A stretch of DNA of 64,000 nucleotides from Acidobacteriota bacterium (GCA_038040445.1 JBBPIG010000003.1:124001-188000); one strand, 5' to 3'; positions 16,420 through 25,090 are shown, counted from the first letter of the stretch. The notes: a model not told the origin generated them from the letters alone. Translations and numbers: made by a program.

Positions 16420-18735
16420 TCATCGATCAAGCTCTCCCGCGATTATGTTCAAGCTGCTCAGCGTCGCAATTGCATCCGCAAGCAGTCCGCCTTCTATCAG
16501 CTTCGGATACGCCGAGAATATCGGAAAGCACGGCCCGCGCGCGTGACAACGCCAAGGGCGCAACGAACCGTCGCTCACTATGTAGAAACCAAGCTCGCCG
16601 TTAGCGCCCTCGCTGTAGCCGTACACTTCACCGGGCGGCGCTTGGATCCCGTGCATCACCAGCTTGAAATGGTTCATTAGGTCTTCGATGTTCTCATACA
16701 CGCCCTGCTTCGGCGGCAGCGTGATCCTGCGATCGTCAACTTGATAAGGACCCTCCGGCAAATTCTCGAGCACTTGCTCGACGATGCGAACGCTCTGGCG
16801 CATCTCTTCCATGCGAACCAGGTATCTGTCGTACACATCGCCGCGATTTCCTATCGGCACTTCGAAGTCGAAATCGTCGTAGCTCGAATACGGGTGATTC
16901 TGGCGAATGTCATAGGGCACGCCAGCCGCGCGCAGCATCGGGCCGGTCATGCCCCAATCAGCCGCATCTTTGCCCGAGATCTCCGACACGCCGACCGTCC
17001 GTTGTTTGAAGATCACGTTGTTCGTGTTGAGCTTTTGCAGATCGTCGATGTACTTCGGCAATCGCGCAAGCACCTCGCGGCAACGCGGGACAAAATCTTT
17101 GGGAAGGTCTGCCGAGAGTCCGCCCACTCGCACGTAGCTCACCATCATCCGCTGGCCGGCGGTCATCTCGAGCAAATCGTAAATTTCTTCGCGCGGCTCG
17201 AATGAGTACCAGAAGTTGGTGATCGCGCCGAGGTCAACCAGCGCCGCCCCCAAACAGATCATGTGGTCCATTATCCGGGACAGCTCGCCAAGCAGCACGC
17301 GAATGTACTGGACGCGCTTCGGCACCTCTATGCCGAGCAGCTTTTCAACCGTGCATGCATAACCGACGTTGTTCAAGAACGACGAGCAGTAATTCAACCG
17401 ATCGGTGTAAGGGATCACCCCGTTCCACTGATGGGTCTCGGCCATCTTCTCGAAGCAGCGATGCAGATAGCCTATCTCGCAATCCGACTCGATTACTTTT
17501 TCGCCGTCCAGCCGGGCAACGATCCTCAGCGCGCCGTGCGTAGCCGGATGCGACGGGCCTATGTTGATGATCGTAGGCTGCGGACTCAACCGGTCGGTCT
17601 CGTGTCCTTGCCACTCCGTCTTGTACTCGATCGGCAGCTTGTAGTCGCGCGACAGCGGCGTGCGTGCGCCCGGCTCGTGATCCTTGCGAAGCGGGTGGCC
17701 GATGAACTCTTCGTGACACAGGATGCGGCGCAGGTCGGGATGATTGCGGAAGCGGATCCCGAACATGTCGAACGTCTCGCGTTCATGCCAGTTCGCCGTC
17801 TTCCATACCGATGACACGGAATCAACTTCCGGAGCCGATTCCGGGAGCGGCACCTTCAACCGCACCCGGTGTCCGTGGTCGATCGAGTACATGTGATAGA
17901 CGACGTTGAACCGCTCCTCTCGCTTTTTATCGGGATAGCCCAGATAGTCGAGACCAGTGATCGTGCTCAGCAGATCAAATTTCGTAGTGGGGTCTTCCTT
18001 GAGTGTGCGGCAGATCTCGGCGACCTTGTCCGGTCTCACCGTGATCGCCAGATCGCCGCGAAAATCATTCACGTCCAGCACCTGATCCGCGAAACGTCCC
18101 TGGACCAACGCGGCGATGGGGTTCTGCGGCGCGGCCGGCTCGCGGGTGATCTGCACGAGCCGCACTGCCGCGCGCGCTTGCTCTTCGGCGATTAACATCG
18201 GCTTAGGCGAAGTCTCGGTGATCTCTTTCAGCATCCGCTCGCGCAGTTCGCGGCGCGCGTCGGCGCCGACGATGTTTTCTTTCTCGATGAGCTGACGGAT
18301 CATCAAGACTGCTTGCAACACCGCTTCAGGCGTTGGCGGACAGCCGGGAATGTAAACGTCTACGGGGATGATTTCGTCGATGCCCTGCATCACGTGATAA
18401 GCGCGATAGAAGCCACCCGAGGTCGCGCACGCGCCCATGCAAAGCACCCACTTCGGATCAGGCATCTGCTCGTAGATCCGCTTGAGCACCGGCCCCATCT
18501 TGTCGGTGATCGTTCCCATGACCATCAACAGATCCGACTGACGCGGCGAAAAGCGGACAACTTCAGCGCCAAACCTGGCGACGTCATAGTGCGCCGACAC
18601 GACTGACATGTACTCGATAGCGCAACAGGCGGTCCCGAAAGGCAGGGGCCACAGCGAGTTCTTCCGCGCCCAGTTGGCGATCTCGCTGACCGTGGTAGTA
18701 AAAAAGTTGTCGCCAACCGCAGACTCGATAGCCAT
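16420..18735 (-). CDS. nuoBCD: NuoB-NuoC-NuoD triple fusion of complex I
   Basis: A single 771-aa frame encodes three peripheral-arm subunits in order: NuoB (about 1-170; cluster N2 ligands Cys37-Cys38, Cys103 and Cys132), a charged linker (about 170-230), NuoC (about 235-370; WHERETFDMFGI, HPDLRRILCHEEFIGHPLRKD) and NuoD (about 385-771; IGPSHPATHGALR, GVSEISGKDAADWGMTGP). NuoCD fusions are common; B+C+D is much less usual. All functional motifs look intact. It is the first gene of the cluster; nuoA, nuoH and nuoJ-N are not in the window. A second diverged copy of its first 41 codons lies at 20214-20336. Confidence 0.96.
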   Translation of the reverse strand: MAIESAVGDNFFTTTVSEIANWARKNSLWPLPFGTACCAIEYMSVVSAHYDVARFGAEVVRFSPRQSDLLMVMGTITDKMGPVLKRIYEQMPDPKWVLCMGACATSGGFYRAYHVMQGIDEIIPVDVYIPGCPPTPEAVLQAVLMIRQLIEKENIVGADARRELRERMLKEITETSPKPMLIAEEQARAAVRLVQITREPAAPQNPIAALVQGRFADQVLDVNDFRGDLAITVRPDKVAEICRTLKEDPTTKFDLLSTITGLDYLGYPDKKREERFNVVYHMYSIDHGHRVRLKVPLPESAPEVDSVSSVWKTANWHERETFDMFGIRFRNHPDLRRILCHEEFIGHPLRKDHEPGARTPLSRDYKLPIEYKTEWQGHETDRLSPQPTIINIGPSHPATHGALRIVARLDGEKVIESDCEIGYLHRCFEKMAETHQWNGVIPYTDRLNYCSSFLNNVGYACTVEKLLGIEVPKRVQYIRVLLGELSRIMDHMICLGAALVDLGAITNFWYSFEPREEIYDLLEMTAGQRMMVSYVRVGGLSADLPKDFVPRCREVLARLPKYIDDLQKLNTNNVIFKQRTVGVSEISGKDAADWGMTGPMLRAAGVPYDIRQNHPYSSYDDFDFEVPIGNRGDVYDRYLVRMEEMRQSVRIVEQVLENLPEGPYQVDDRRITLPPKQGVYENIEDLMNHFKLVMHGIQAPPGEVYGYSEGANGELGFYIVSDGSLRPWRCHARGPCFPIFSAYPKLIEGGLLADAIATLSSLNIIAGELDR

Positions 18736-18865
18736 GCTCTACTTTTTCTCCAGTGCTGTTCTTGTCTCAGGTCGGATTGAGTTAGGGATGGTCATCGTGG
18801 TTGTCCAATCTCGATTTGAAATCTTATCTTCGAGACACAGGCGAGTCAAACTGATGGCTTTCTGA

Positions 18866-18934
18866 GTTCGTAGTCCCGCATTTATGCGGAAGTCAGTGGC
18901 TTCGAAACTTCCGCCTAAAGGCGGTACTACGAAC
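18866..18934. repeat. Inverted repeat with compensated core (GTTCGTAG family)
   Basis: Arms 18866-18893 and 18907-18934 pair over 28 bp with three mismatches. Each arm holds a palindrome, GCATTTATGC in one and GCCTTTAGGC in the other, so the two differing bases preserve pairing within each arm. The same element with perfect arms is at 49675-49757. It lies between nuoBCD and the ATPase gene. Confidence 0.85.
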
Positions 18935-19007
18935 AACGAGGCGAGGAATTCTCGACCCTGAAATTCCGGCATTGCCTGCCCGATATTCAGGGTGTAATCT
19001 GTGGAAC

Positions 19008-20162
19008 ATGATAGACCGAAAGAGGGACGTCCAGTTGGTCCGAACCGCGCTGAAGCGCAGCCGCGTCGTCGCTCTGCTGGGCCCTCGCCAGTGCGGCAAA
19101 ACCACGCTGGCCAGACTGCTGGTGCGGCCGGACTCCCTGAACTACTTCGACCTCGAAGATCCCCAGAGCCTGGCCCGTCTTGATGAGCCGGCTACCGCAT
19201 TGCGTCCACTCAAAGGGCTGGTCGTCATCGATGAAGTCCAACGCCGGCCTGACCTATTTCCCTTGCTACGAGTTTTGGCCGATCGCCGGCCGCTGCGCGC
19301 GCGCTTCCTGATCCTTGGAAGCGCTTCGCCCGATCTGCTCCGGCAATCTTCTGAAACTCTGGCTGGCCGAGTGGAGACCGTTCAGCTCGAGGGCTTCCGG
19401 CTTGCCGATCTCGGCGCCGCCAACGAAAGACGACACTGGCTTCGCGGCGGGTTCCCGCTTTCTTTTACAGCGCGCACGGAGGCCGACTCGCTTGCGTGGC
19501 GGCGCCAGTTCCTCCAAACATTTCTCGAGCGCGACCTGCCCCAGCTCGGCATTCAGATCCCGGCGATTGCTCTCCGGCGCTTCTGGAACATGGTCGCCCA
19601 CTACCATGGCCAGATTTGGAACGCCGCCGAACTGGCCCGCGCGCTCGCCGTCAACGAATCGACCGTGCGCCGCTACCTTGATCTGATGACCGGTGTGTTA
19701 ATGGTGCGGCAACTGCCGCCGTGGTTCGAGAACCTCGGAAAGCGACAGGTAAAGGCGCCCAAGGTCTATGTGCGAGACAGCGGCCTGCTTCACGCACTGC
19801 TGGGCGTCGCCAATCAGCGTGACCTCGAACATCACCCCAAGGTGGGCGCTTCGTGGGAGGGCTACGCGGTCGAGGAAGTGCTCAAGGCATTGCGCCCCGA
19901 CGACGCGTACTACTGGGCCACGCACAGCGGCGCTGAGATTGACCTTTTGCTCTTCAAGGGCGGGCGGCGAATCGGCATCGAATGCAAGCGTGCGGACGCG
20001 CCCAGGCTCACGCCCTCCATGCGAATAGCTCTGGAAGACCTCAAGCTGGATCAACTCTTGGTGGTGTATCCGGGCGAGCGCCGCTATCCGCTCGGCAAGC
20101 GGGTGGAAGCTATGCCGTTGGCAGAGTTGGTGGGCCCTGCCGCGAAAGCGACAAAGCGTTGA
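19008..20162 (+). CDS. AAA ATPase with DUF4143 C-terminal domain
   Basis: 384-aa protein of the widespread AAA_14-DUF4143 family. Walker A GPRQCGKTT (residues 25-33), Walker B in LVVIDEVQ (about 70-77), then a winged-helix-like part and a C-terminal PD-(D/E)xK-like core: GAEIDLLL followed by RIGIECKRAD. The cellular role of the family is not established; members are scattered accessory genes. Start at ATG 19008, the usual family N-terminus. The gene sits between two copies of the nuoB 5' region (18613-18850 and 20214-about 20437), suggesting it came in with a recombination at this site. Confidence 0.9.
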   Translation: MIDRKRDVQLVRTALKRSRVVALLGPRQCGKTTLARLLVRPDSLNYFDLEDPQSLARLDEPATALRPLKGLVVIDEVQRRPDLFPLLRVLADRRPLRARFLILGSASPDLLRQSSETLAGRVETVQLEGFRLADLGAANERRHWLRGGFPLSFTARTEADSLAWRRQFLQTFLERDLPQLGIQIPAIALRRFWNMVAHYHGQIWNAAELARALAVNESTVRRYLDLMTGVLMVRQLPPWFENLGKRQVKAPKVYVRDSGLLHALLGVANQRDLEHHPKVGASWEGYAVEEVLKALRPDDAYYWATHSGAEIDLLLFKGGRRIGIECKRADAPRLTPSMRIALEDLKLDQLLVVYPGERRYPLGKRVEAMPLAELVGPAAKATKR

Positions 20163-20204
20163 GCTTTCAGAGGAGGTGCGGGTAGCCGGTCACAGCCGTC
20201 AGTC

Positions 20205-20336
20205 TCATTGGGCCTCGATAGCGCAACAAGCGGTGCCGAACGGCAGGGGCCACAGCGAGTTCTTACGCGCCCAATTGGCGATCTCGCTGACCTTGATATT
20301 AAAAAAGTTGTCGCCAACCGCAGACTCGATAGCCAT
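20205..20336 (-). pseudogene. nuoB 5' fragment (duplicate of first 41 codons)
   Basis: Positions 20214-20336 match 18613-18735, the start of nuoBCD, without gaps: 8 differences in 123 bp. Five are synonymous; the other three are clustered and change residues 13-15 from TTT to NIK. After codon 41 homology stops and the frame ends at a TGA (20205). Homology also continues upstream of the ATG, more weakly, to about 20437 (CTTAGAGC/CTCTAG region, CAGGTGAGTCAAA). The Cys-Cys pair of cluster N2 is kept, but no functional protein can result. Confidence 0.9.
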
Positions 20337-20447
20337 GCTCTAGTATTTCTCCGGTGCTGCTTAGATTGAATCAGCGAAGGTCATGATTGGATTCGTGTCG
20401 ATGAAACCCTTATTGCCCAGACGCAGGTGAGTCAAATTAACAGACTC

Positions 20448-20564
20448 TTAGCAAATCTGCGCTCTGTGTTGATCCTGCCATGAGCTGTTTGATAGCCTCA
20501 CCTGGGCCACTGGTGCAACCGAGAGCGCAAGCAGAACAAGGAGCGACTTCGAGGCCTTTAGCAT
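20448..20564 (-). pseudogene. Truncated start of an exported-protein gene
   Basis: GGGAGGG followed 6 nt later by ATG opens a 38-aa frame beginning MLKASKSLLVLLALSVAPVA, a typical signal peptide, then stops at 20448, about 10 bp from where the nuoB-like homology begins. It looks like the 5' end of a secretory gene cut off at the rearrangement junction; a genuine tiny exported peptide is the alternative. No family can be assigned. Confidence 0.45.
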
Positions 20565-20849
20565 ACGAATCCCTCCCGAAAGATGGCTTGAGTTGTTTCT
20601 GGTTTTCATGGGTGCTGAGGCCGAGCCTGCGATTCATTCCTCAATATCCTGGACGCTCACGACCCTCAAGAATATAGTCTCCTCGACCACCGAATGCTAT
20701 CGTCCGCGCACCAGGGGCTACCAGAAAGCGGGCAGTCTTCAAGGCTTGGGTCGGATGCGAGAACGGTGTTTGATGCTGTGCGTCGAACGAAATACCCTGT
20801 TGCTGTTTATCGCCGGTGTCGTTGCGAAATAGAGACAACTGGAGGAACT
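20565..20849. other. Intergenic region without recognised gene
   Basis: Short open frames on both strands lack ribosome-binding sites and recognisable domains. The only clear signal is the GGAGG at 20841-20845 that serves the following exported-protein gene. Confidence 0.5.
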
Positions 20850-21434
20850 ATGATGTTCAAACTGTTACTTAGAAACACTCGCGCACTCGCGGGAACAATC
20901 GCCGCGCTGGCGGCGATCTTGTGTCTTGCTAGTTCAGCTCGCGCACAATCTAAGGACGTCGGCCAACCAACTCCACTCACCACAAACTCGATCCGAGGCA
21001 CGTTGGAAAAAGCCGAAAACAACTACTACATTTTTCAGGCGGGGCCGGGCGAGGTCTCGGCGGCGCTTTTCGTGGAAGCGTGCTCCCCCTGTTACGCACA
21101 GGCTAACGTCCAGTTGTTCTCCGGCAATGGCGTGACCCCGCTGTGTCCGCTGGCGCAGGTGACCGCGGTAAACGGCGTGACCGAGCAAAAGGCTTGCACC
21201 GCGCGGCTCACAAAGCGCCAACCGGTCATGCTACGAGTCGGCCGCGCCCAGGGTGGACCAAAGAGCACCTTTCAAGTGCGAATCAGCGGAGATGTCGCCT
21301 TCGATTCGCCCGGAGCCGGTGCTACAGAGACCAGGGGCACACCGGCGGGTTATCGCACACTGGTCATTAAGATGAAGGATGGCTCGAGCCAGGAAATCGA
21401 CTTGAGCAATGTCGCGGATATCATCTTTCGGTGA
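20850..21434 (+). CDS. Secreted hypothetical protein (pre-peptidase-like beta domain)
   Basis: 194-aa exported protein: signal peptide to about residue 33 (LAAILCLASSARAQ), then a beta-rich domain beginning SIRGTLEKAENNYYIFQAGPGEV, which resembles bacterial pre-peptidase C-terminal folds, with four Cys likely in disulfides (CSPCYAQ, PLCPLA, KACTAR), and a final motif DGSSQEIDLSNVADIIFR. GGAGG lies 5-9 nt before the tandem ATGs. The next gene starts 18 bp downstream, suggesting co-transcription. Confidence 0.7.
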   Translation: MMFKLLLRNTRALAGTIAALAAILCLASSARAQSKDVGQPTPLTTNSIRGTLEKAENNYYIFQAGPGEVSAALFVEACSPCYAQANVQLFSGNGVTPLCPLAQVTAVNGVTEQKACTARLTKRQPVMLRVGRAQGGPKSTFQVRISGDVAFDSPGAGATETRGTPAGYRTLVIKMKDGSSQEIDLSNVADIIFR

Positions 21435-21452
21435 ATTTGTGCGGGGTGCCGG

Positions 21453-21839
21453 ATGAAGGATGGAGAGGTGTTTTCCTGGGAGCGGACCTTCAACGAAGAG
21501 GATATTCGATTGTTCGGCCGACTCTCGGGTGACGAGGGCGAGCACCACGTTGTGCCCGATCAGCAAGGGCGGTTGATGGTACAGGGTCTGTTGACCGCCA
21601 CGCTTCCGACAAAGATCGGCGGAGACTTGAACTTCATTGCGCGAGAATTGACGTTTGAGTTCCTTCGACCTGTTTTTGCCGGAGACACGGTTCGCTGCGA
21701 GGTGACCGTAGGAGGCCTGGAACAGTCCGATCAATACACTCGCATGTCATTCAACTGGGTCTGCCGAAACCAGCACGGAAAAGAAGTGATGACCGGGCGC
21801 GGGTATGGTGTGATCAAATCCCCGTCTAATAAATTCTGA
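21453..21839 (+). CDS. MaoC-like hotdog-fold protein
   Basis: 128-aa protein of the MaoC/R-hydratase type: FNEEDIRLFGRLSGDEGEHHV has the Asp and His of the hydratase active-site loop (SGDxxxxH), followed by MVQGLLTATL and a hotdog beta sheet (RPVFAGDTVRCEVTV). The classical NP before His is GE here, so enzymatic activity towards enoyl-CoA is uncertain. Confidence 0.8.
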   Translation: MKDGEVFSWERTFNEEDIRLFGRLSGDEGEHHVVPDQQGRLMVQGLLTATLPTKIGGDLNFIARELTFEFLRPVFAGDTVRCEVTVGGLEQSDQYTRMSFNWVCRNQHGKEVMTGRGYGVIKSPSNKF

Positions 21840-21877
21840 TTGGCTCGCGTTGAGCTCCGACGCGCCCGACGTTCTGG

Positions 21878-21945
21878 GTTCCGAGTTCCGGGTTCCGGGT
21901 TTCAATTTCCGGTTTCCGAACTCGGAACTCCGAACGCTGAACCGG
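21878..21945. repeat. GGTTCCGAGTTCCGGG repeats
   Basis: Repeats of GGTTCCGAGTTCC and GGGTTCC run directly into their complement (GAACTCGGAACTCCGAAC), forming an imperfect hairpin. Same phrase as at 61-97. The 298-bp gap before the protease has no gene beyond this. Confidence 0.65.
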
Positions 21946-22137
21946 CTGAAGTTGGGGTTTTCACAAGAGTCTCTCCCGCTGAGGGAGTCCGTGCTGACTC
22001 GATATCCAATTCGAGAAAGATGCGACGGACCGGATCATTGACGCGACTGTTAAGCTGCTGTATAGGGTGTGTGATCCGTTATGGCGGCCGCTTCAGTAGC
22101 GTGCACGAAGAATCGATGATTCTCAAAGCACTAGGTT

Positions 22138-24129
22138 ATGAAGATTCGCCTGCTGACAATCCTGCTGTTCGTCGTTACCACCGTCGCGTCGGTGCACTCG
22201 AGCATTACGCCATCTCAAACAACGCAGAGCTCGGCGCTAACGAAAGTCGCTCCGTGGGTGCTTGAACAGACCAGCCTGTCCAGGCAAGCGGAGTTCTTCG
22301 TAGTGCTCGCCGACCAGGCTGACCTAAGCGGCGCCGCTTCGCTCAACACCAAGAGCGCGAAGGGTGATTACGTCTATCAGACCCTTAGGAAAAAGGCGCG
22401 GGAGACTCAGGGACCGATTGTCGAATGGCTTGTCTCGCGCGGGATCGAACATCGCTCGTTCTACATCGTCAACGCGATTCTGGTTACGGGTGACCGTAGC
22501 GTCGCTATGGAGCTTGCAGCGCGCCCTGAGGTAGGGCGCATCGAGGGCAACCCGCAAATTCAGAATCTTCCGCAGCCCGGAGTCGAGATCGAATCACAAG
22601 TCCACATCACCGCGGCGGAGGGCAATATCACAAATACGGGAGCGCTTGATGTGTGGGCGCTGGGCTTCACCGGACAGAACGCAGTCATCGGCGGCGCCGA
22701 CACCGGGATTCGCTTTGACCACGCGGCGCTCAAAAGCCACTACCGTGGAACTAAAGGCTCGAAAGCCAAGCACGATTTCAACTGGCACGACAGCATTCAT
22801 TCCGGCGGCGGCGCTTGCGGACCTAGTTCTATCGTGCCGTGCGACGACAACGGGCACGGCAGTCATACGGTAGGCACCGCGATAGGCGATGATGGAGGGG
22901 CGAACCAAATCGGCATGGCGCCGGGAGCGAAATGGATTGGCTGCCGCAATATGGATCAGGGCACTGGCTCGCCTGCCACCTACATGGAATGCTTCGAGTT
23001 CTTTCTCGCCCCTTATCCGGTGAACGGCACTTCATCAAACGGCGAGCCTTCGAAGGCGCCGGACGTCACTATCAACTCCTGGGTGTGTCCGCCGTCGGAG
23101 GGCTGTTCCGCGTTGACGCTGCAAGCGGCAGTCGAGGCGCAACGGGCTGCCGGCATAGTGACGGTAGTCTCGGCAGGCAATTACTCATCAAACTGCTCGA
23201 CTATCGTGAACCCACCTTCGCTCTACGAGGCAGCTTACAGTGTGGGAGCTTTCGACCATACTACCGGATTGATCGCGGGGTTCAGCGGGCAAGGGCCGAT
23301 CACTATAGATGGCAGCAACCGGCTCAAACCCGACATCACCGCGCCCGGCGTTGGGATTCGTTCCAGCACGCGGACGAGCACGACGGCTTACGCTTCCCTG
23401 AGCGGCACTTCTATGTCCGGTCCGCACGTCGCCGGGGCGGTGGCGTTGTTGCTGTCGGCGCGGCCCGATTTGCGTGACAATGTGACGGAGTTGCAAGGCT
23501 ACTTGAACGACACCGCAACGCCTGTTTCGTCCAATGCATGCGGCAGCGCCGGAGTGCCCAACAACACCTGGGGACATGGGAGGCTCAACGTAAAAGCCGC
23601 GGTCGATCTCGCGCTGACGACGATGGTGCCGGCTAACAACGCATTTTCCGCCGGCGGCGGAACGGGGACCATCAACGTGAATGCGGTGGGTGCCACTTCC
23701 TGGACCGCGGCCAGCAACGATTCGTGGATAGTCATCGACTCGGGATCGAGCGGCACCGGGAGCGGGGCGGTCAGCTACAGCGTCGCGCAGAATTCGGGAC
23801 CGGACGCGCGCATCGGCGCCGTCATCATCGCGCGAAGAACCTTTGCGGTGTTTCAAGCGGGAACCGTGCCGGGAACATGCAGTTACTCGATTGCTCCGGT
23901 GTCGAAGACTATTCCGTCAAGGGGTGGAAACGGTACGGTGGAAGTGGGAGCAAGCGCGGGTTGCGTGTGGGGCGCGGTGAGCAACGACAGTTGGATCACT
24001 GTGGTATCTGGCGCCGGCATTGGCGCCGGCGCAGTGACCTATTCGGTGGAGGCAAACATTGGTCCGGTGCGCAGGGGTACTATCACCATCGCCGGGCAGG
24101 TGTTCTCGATCAAGCAGAAGCGAGGTTGA
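22138..24129 (+). CDS. Secreted subtilisin-like serine protease with BACON-type repeats
   Basis: 663 aa, exported. Signal peptide (residues 1-22), inhibitor-I9-like propeptide (about 40-150), peptidase S8 domain (about 155-490) with Asp188 (GGADTG), His240 (NGHGSHTVG), oxyanion Asn348 (SAGN) and Ser425 (GTSMSGPH), then two BACON-like repeats (about 500-577 and 580-663) marked by SNDSWI and AGxGxGAVxYSV. BACON repeats usually bind carbohydrate or mucin-like surfaces. The signal, propeptide and full triad indicate an active extracellular protease. Confidence 0.95.
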   Translation: MKIRLLTILLFVVTTVASVHSSITPSQTTQSSALTKVAPWVLEQTSLSRQAEFFVVLADQADLSGAASLNTKSAKGDYVYQTLRKKARETQGPIVEWLVSRGIEHRSFYIVNAILVTGDRSVAMELAARPEVGRIEGNPQIQNLPQPGVEIESQVHITAAEGNITNTGALDVWALGFTGQNAVIGGADTGIRFDHAALKSHYRGTKGSKAKHDFNWHDSIHSGGGACGPSSIVPCDDNGHGSHTVGTAIGDDGGANQIGMAPGAKWIGCRNMDQGTGSPATYMECFEFFLAPYPVNGTSSNGEPSKAPDVTINSWVCPPSEGCSALTLQAAVEAQRAAGIVTVVSAGNYSSNCSTIVNPPSLYEAAYSVGAFDHTTGLIAGFSGQGPITIDGSNRLKPDITAPGVGIRSSTRTSTTAYASLSGTSMSGPHVAGAVALLLSARPDLRDNVTELQGYLNDTATPVSSNACGSAGVPNNTWGHGRLNVKAAVDLALTTMVPANNAFSAGGGTGTINVNAVGATSWTAASNDSWIVIDSGSSGTGSGAVSYSVAQNSGPDARIGAVIIARRTFAVFQAGTVPGTCSYSIAPVSKTIPSRGGNGTVEVGASAGCVWGAVSNDSWITVVSGAGIGAGAVTYSVEANIGPVRRGTITIAGQVFSIKQKRG

Positions 24130-24163
24130 TCTCGTTAAGGATGCGGGGGAGCTGAAGACTCCG

Positions 24164-24352
24164 GGAATCCCACCCACGGCAGTGGTTGGATTGTTCAAGC
24201 CCAGCCTACAAAGGGGCGCACCCGGATTCCCGTTTTTCCCCTCCTCTCCCCTCGCGGCGAGGGGAGAGAGAGATAACAAAAACAAAGGGGGCGGGCGGCT
24301 CTCTATGTAGGCTGGGCTTGAACGATCCACCCACTGCCGTGGGTGGTATTCC
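24164..24352. repeat. 47-bp inverted repeat with inner hairpin
   Basis: Arms 24164-24210 and 24306-24352 pair over 47 bp with three mismatches; the interior contains a second hairpin TCCCCTCGCGGCGAGGGGA. Most of the 351-bp space between the protease and pyrR is this element. Confidence 0.88.
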
Positions 24353-24420
24353 GGAGTTTCACAGTCTCTGTCAGAGGTGATGCGCGAAAATCTGACGCGA
24401 CCCTTCAAAAGCGGGTCACC

Positions 24421-24449
24421 TTGAGCGTCACTTTCTGCCGTGCTATATT
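24421..24449 (+). promoter_or_regulatory. Predicted promoter of the pyr operon
   Basis: TTGAGC, 17-bp spacer, TATATT, ending 31 bp before pyrR. The -10 matches 5 of 6 and the -35 4 of 6 consensus bases. The leader is too short for a full PyrR attenuator upstream of pyrR, so any attenuation must act elsewhere, for example in the pyrR-pyrB gap. Confidence 0.6.
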
Positions 24450-24480
24450 CACCGCGACTCGCAATCTGACGAGACCGCGA

Positions 24481-25026
24481 ATGGACCTCAAGCTTAAGAC
24501 TCACATAATGGATGCTGCGGGAATAAGTCGCGCTCTGTCGCGGCTCGCCTCGCAAATAGTCGAGCACAATCGCGGGACTAAGGACCTGCTTCTGGTGGGT
24601 ATTCGACGGCGCGGCGTCCCGCTCGCCGAAAGAATCGCCGACAAGATCGAGCAGCTCGAAGGCCAACGTCCTCCGACTGGACAACTCGACATTACGCTTT
24701 ATCGCGACGACCTCTCGACCGTTGGGCCTCGCCCGGTCGTGAACAAAACCGACATCCCGGCTGACGTGACCGATAGCACGATCGTGCTTGTGGACGACGT
24801 GCTGTACACGGGTCGAACCGTGCGCGCGGCCTTGGACGAGCTTGTCGATTTCGGCCGCCCGCGAAGAGTCGAGCTGGCGGTGCTGATCGATCGTGGCCAC
24901 CGCGAGCTGCCCATACAGGCCGACTACGTTGGCAAGAACGTGCAAACGGCGGACAACGAGATCGTCAAGGTGATGCTTCAGGACTACGACGAAGACGAGC
25001 AGGTTATTGTTGTTGAGAACGAGTAA
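24481..25026 (+). CDS. pyrR: Bifunctional pyr operon regulator/uracil phosphoribosyltransferase
   Basis: 181-aa PyrR: RNA-binding regulator of pyrimidine genes that also converts uracil and PRPP to UMP. The PRPP loop [14 protein letters not shown] (about 99-112) and [14 protein letters not shown] are typical. First gene of pyrR-pyrB-pyrC. ATG 24481 fits the conserved N-terminus ([14 protein letters not shown]). Confidence 0.96.
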   Translation: MDLKLKTHIMDAAGISRALSRLASQIVEHNRGTKDLLLVGIRRRGVPLAERIADKIEQLEGQRPPTGQLDITLYRDDLSTVGPRPVVNKTDIPADVTDSTIVLVDDVLYTGRTVRAALDELVDFGRPRRVELAVLIDRGHRELPIQADYVGKNVQTADNEIVKVMLQDYDEDEQVIVVENE

Positions 25027-25029
25027 GCA

Positions 25030-25076
25030 GTGATGCGTGATGCGTGATTCGTGATCCGTCACGCATCACGCATCAC
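25030..25076. repeat. Perfect 18-bp hairpin between pyrR and pyrB
   Basis: GTGATGCGTGATGCGTGA (25030-25047) is perfectly inverted at 25059-25076 with an 11-nt loop. It is built of tandem TGATGCG units, starts 3 bp after the pyrR stop and ends 14 bp before the pyrB ATG. In RNA it would lie next to the pyrB ribosome-binding site. Related hairpin at 42619-42667. Confidence 0.85.
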
Positions 25077-25090
25077 GTATCACGCAAGAG

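Noticed and set aside
18736-20213. Composite transposon or IS element around the AAA/DUF4143 gene
   Set aside because: No transposase and no terminal inverted repeats at the borders; the flanking direct repeats are homologous nuoB sequence with synonymous divergence, so recombination fits better than transposition.
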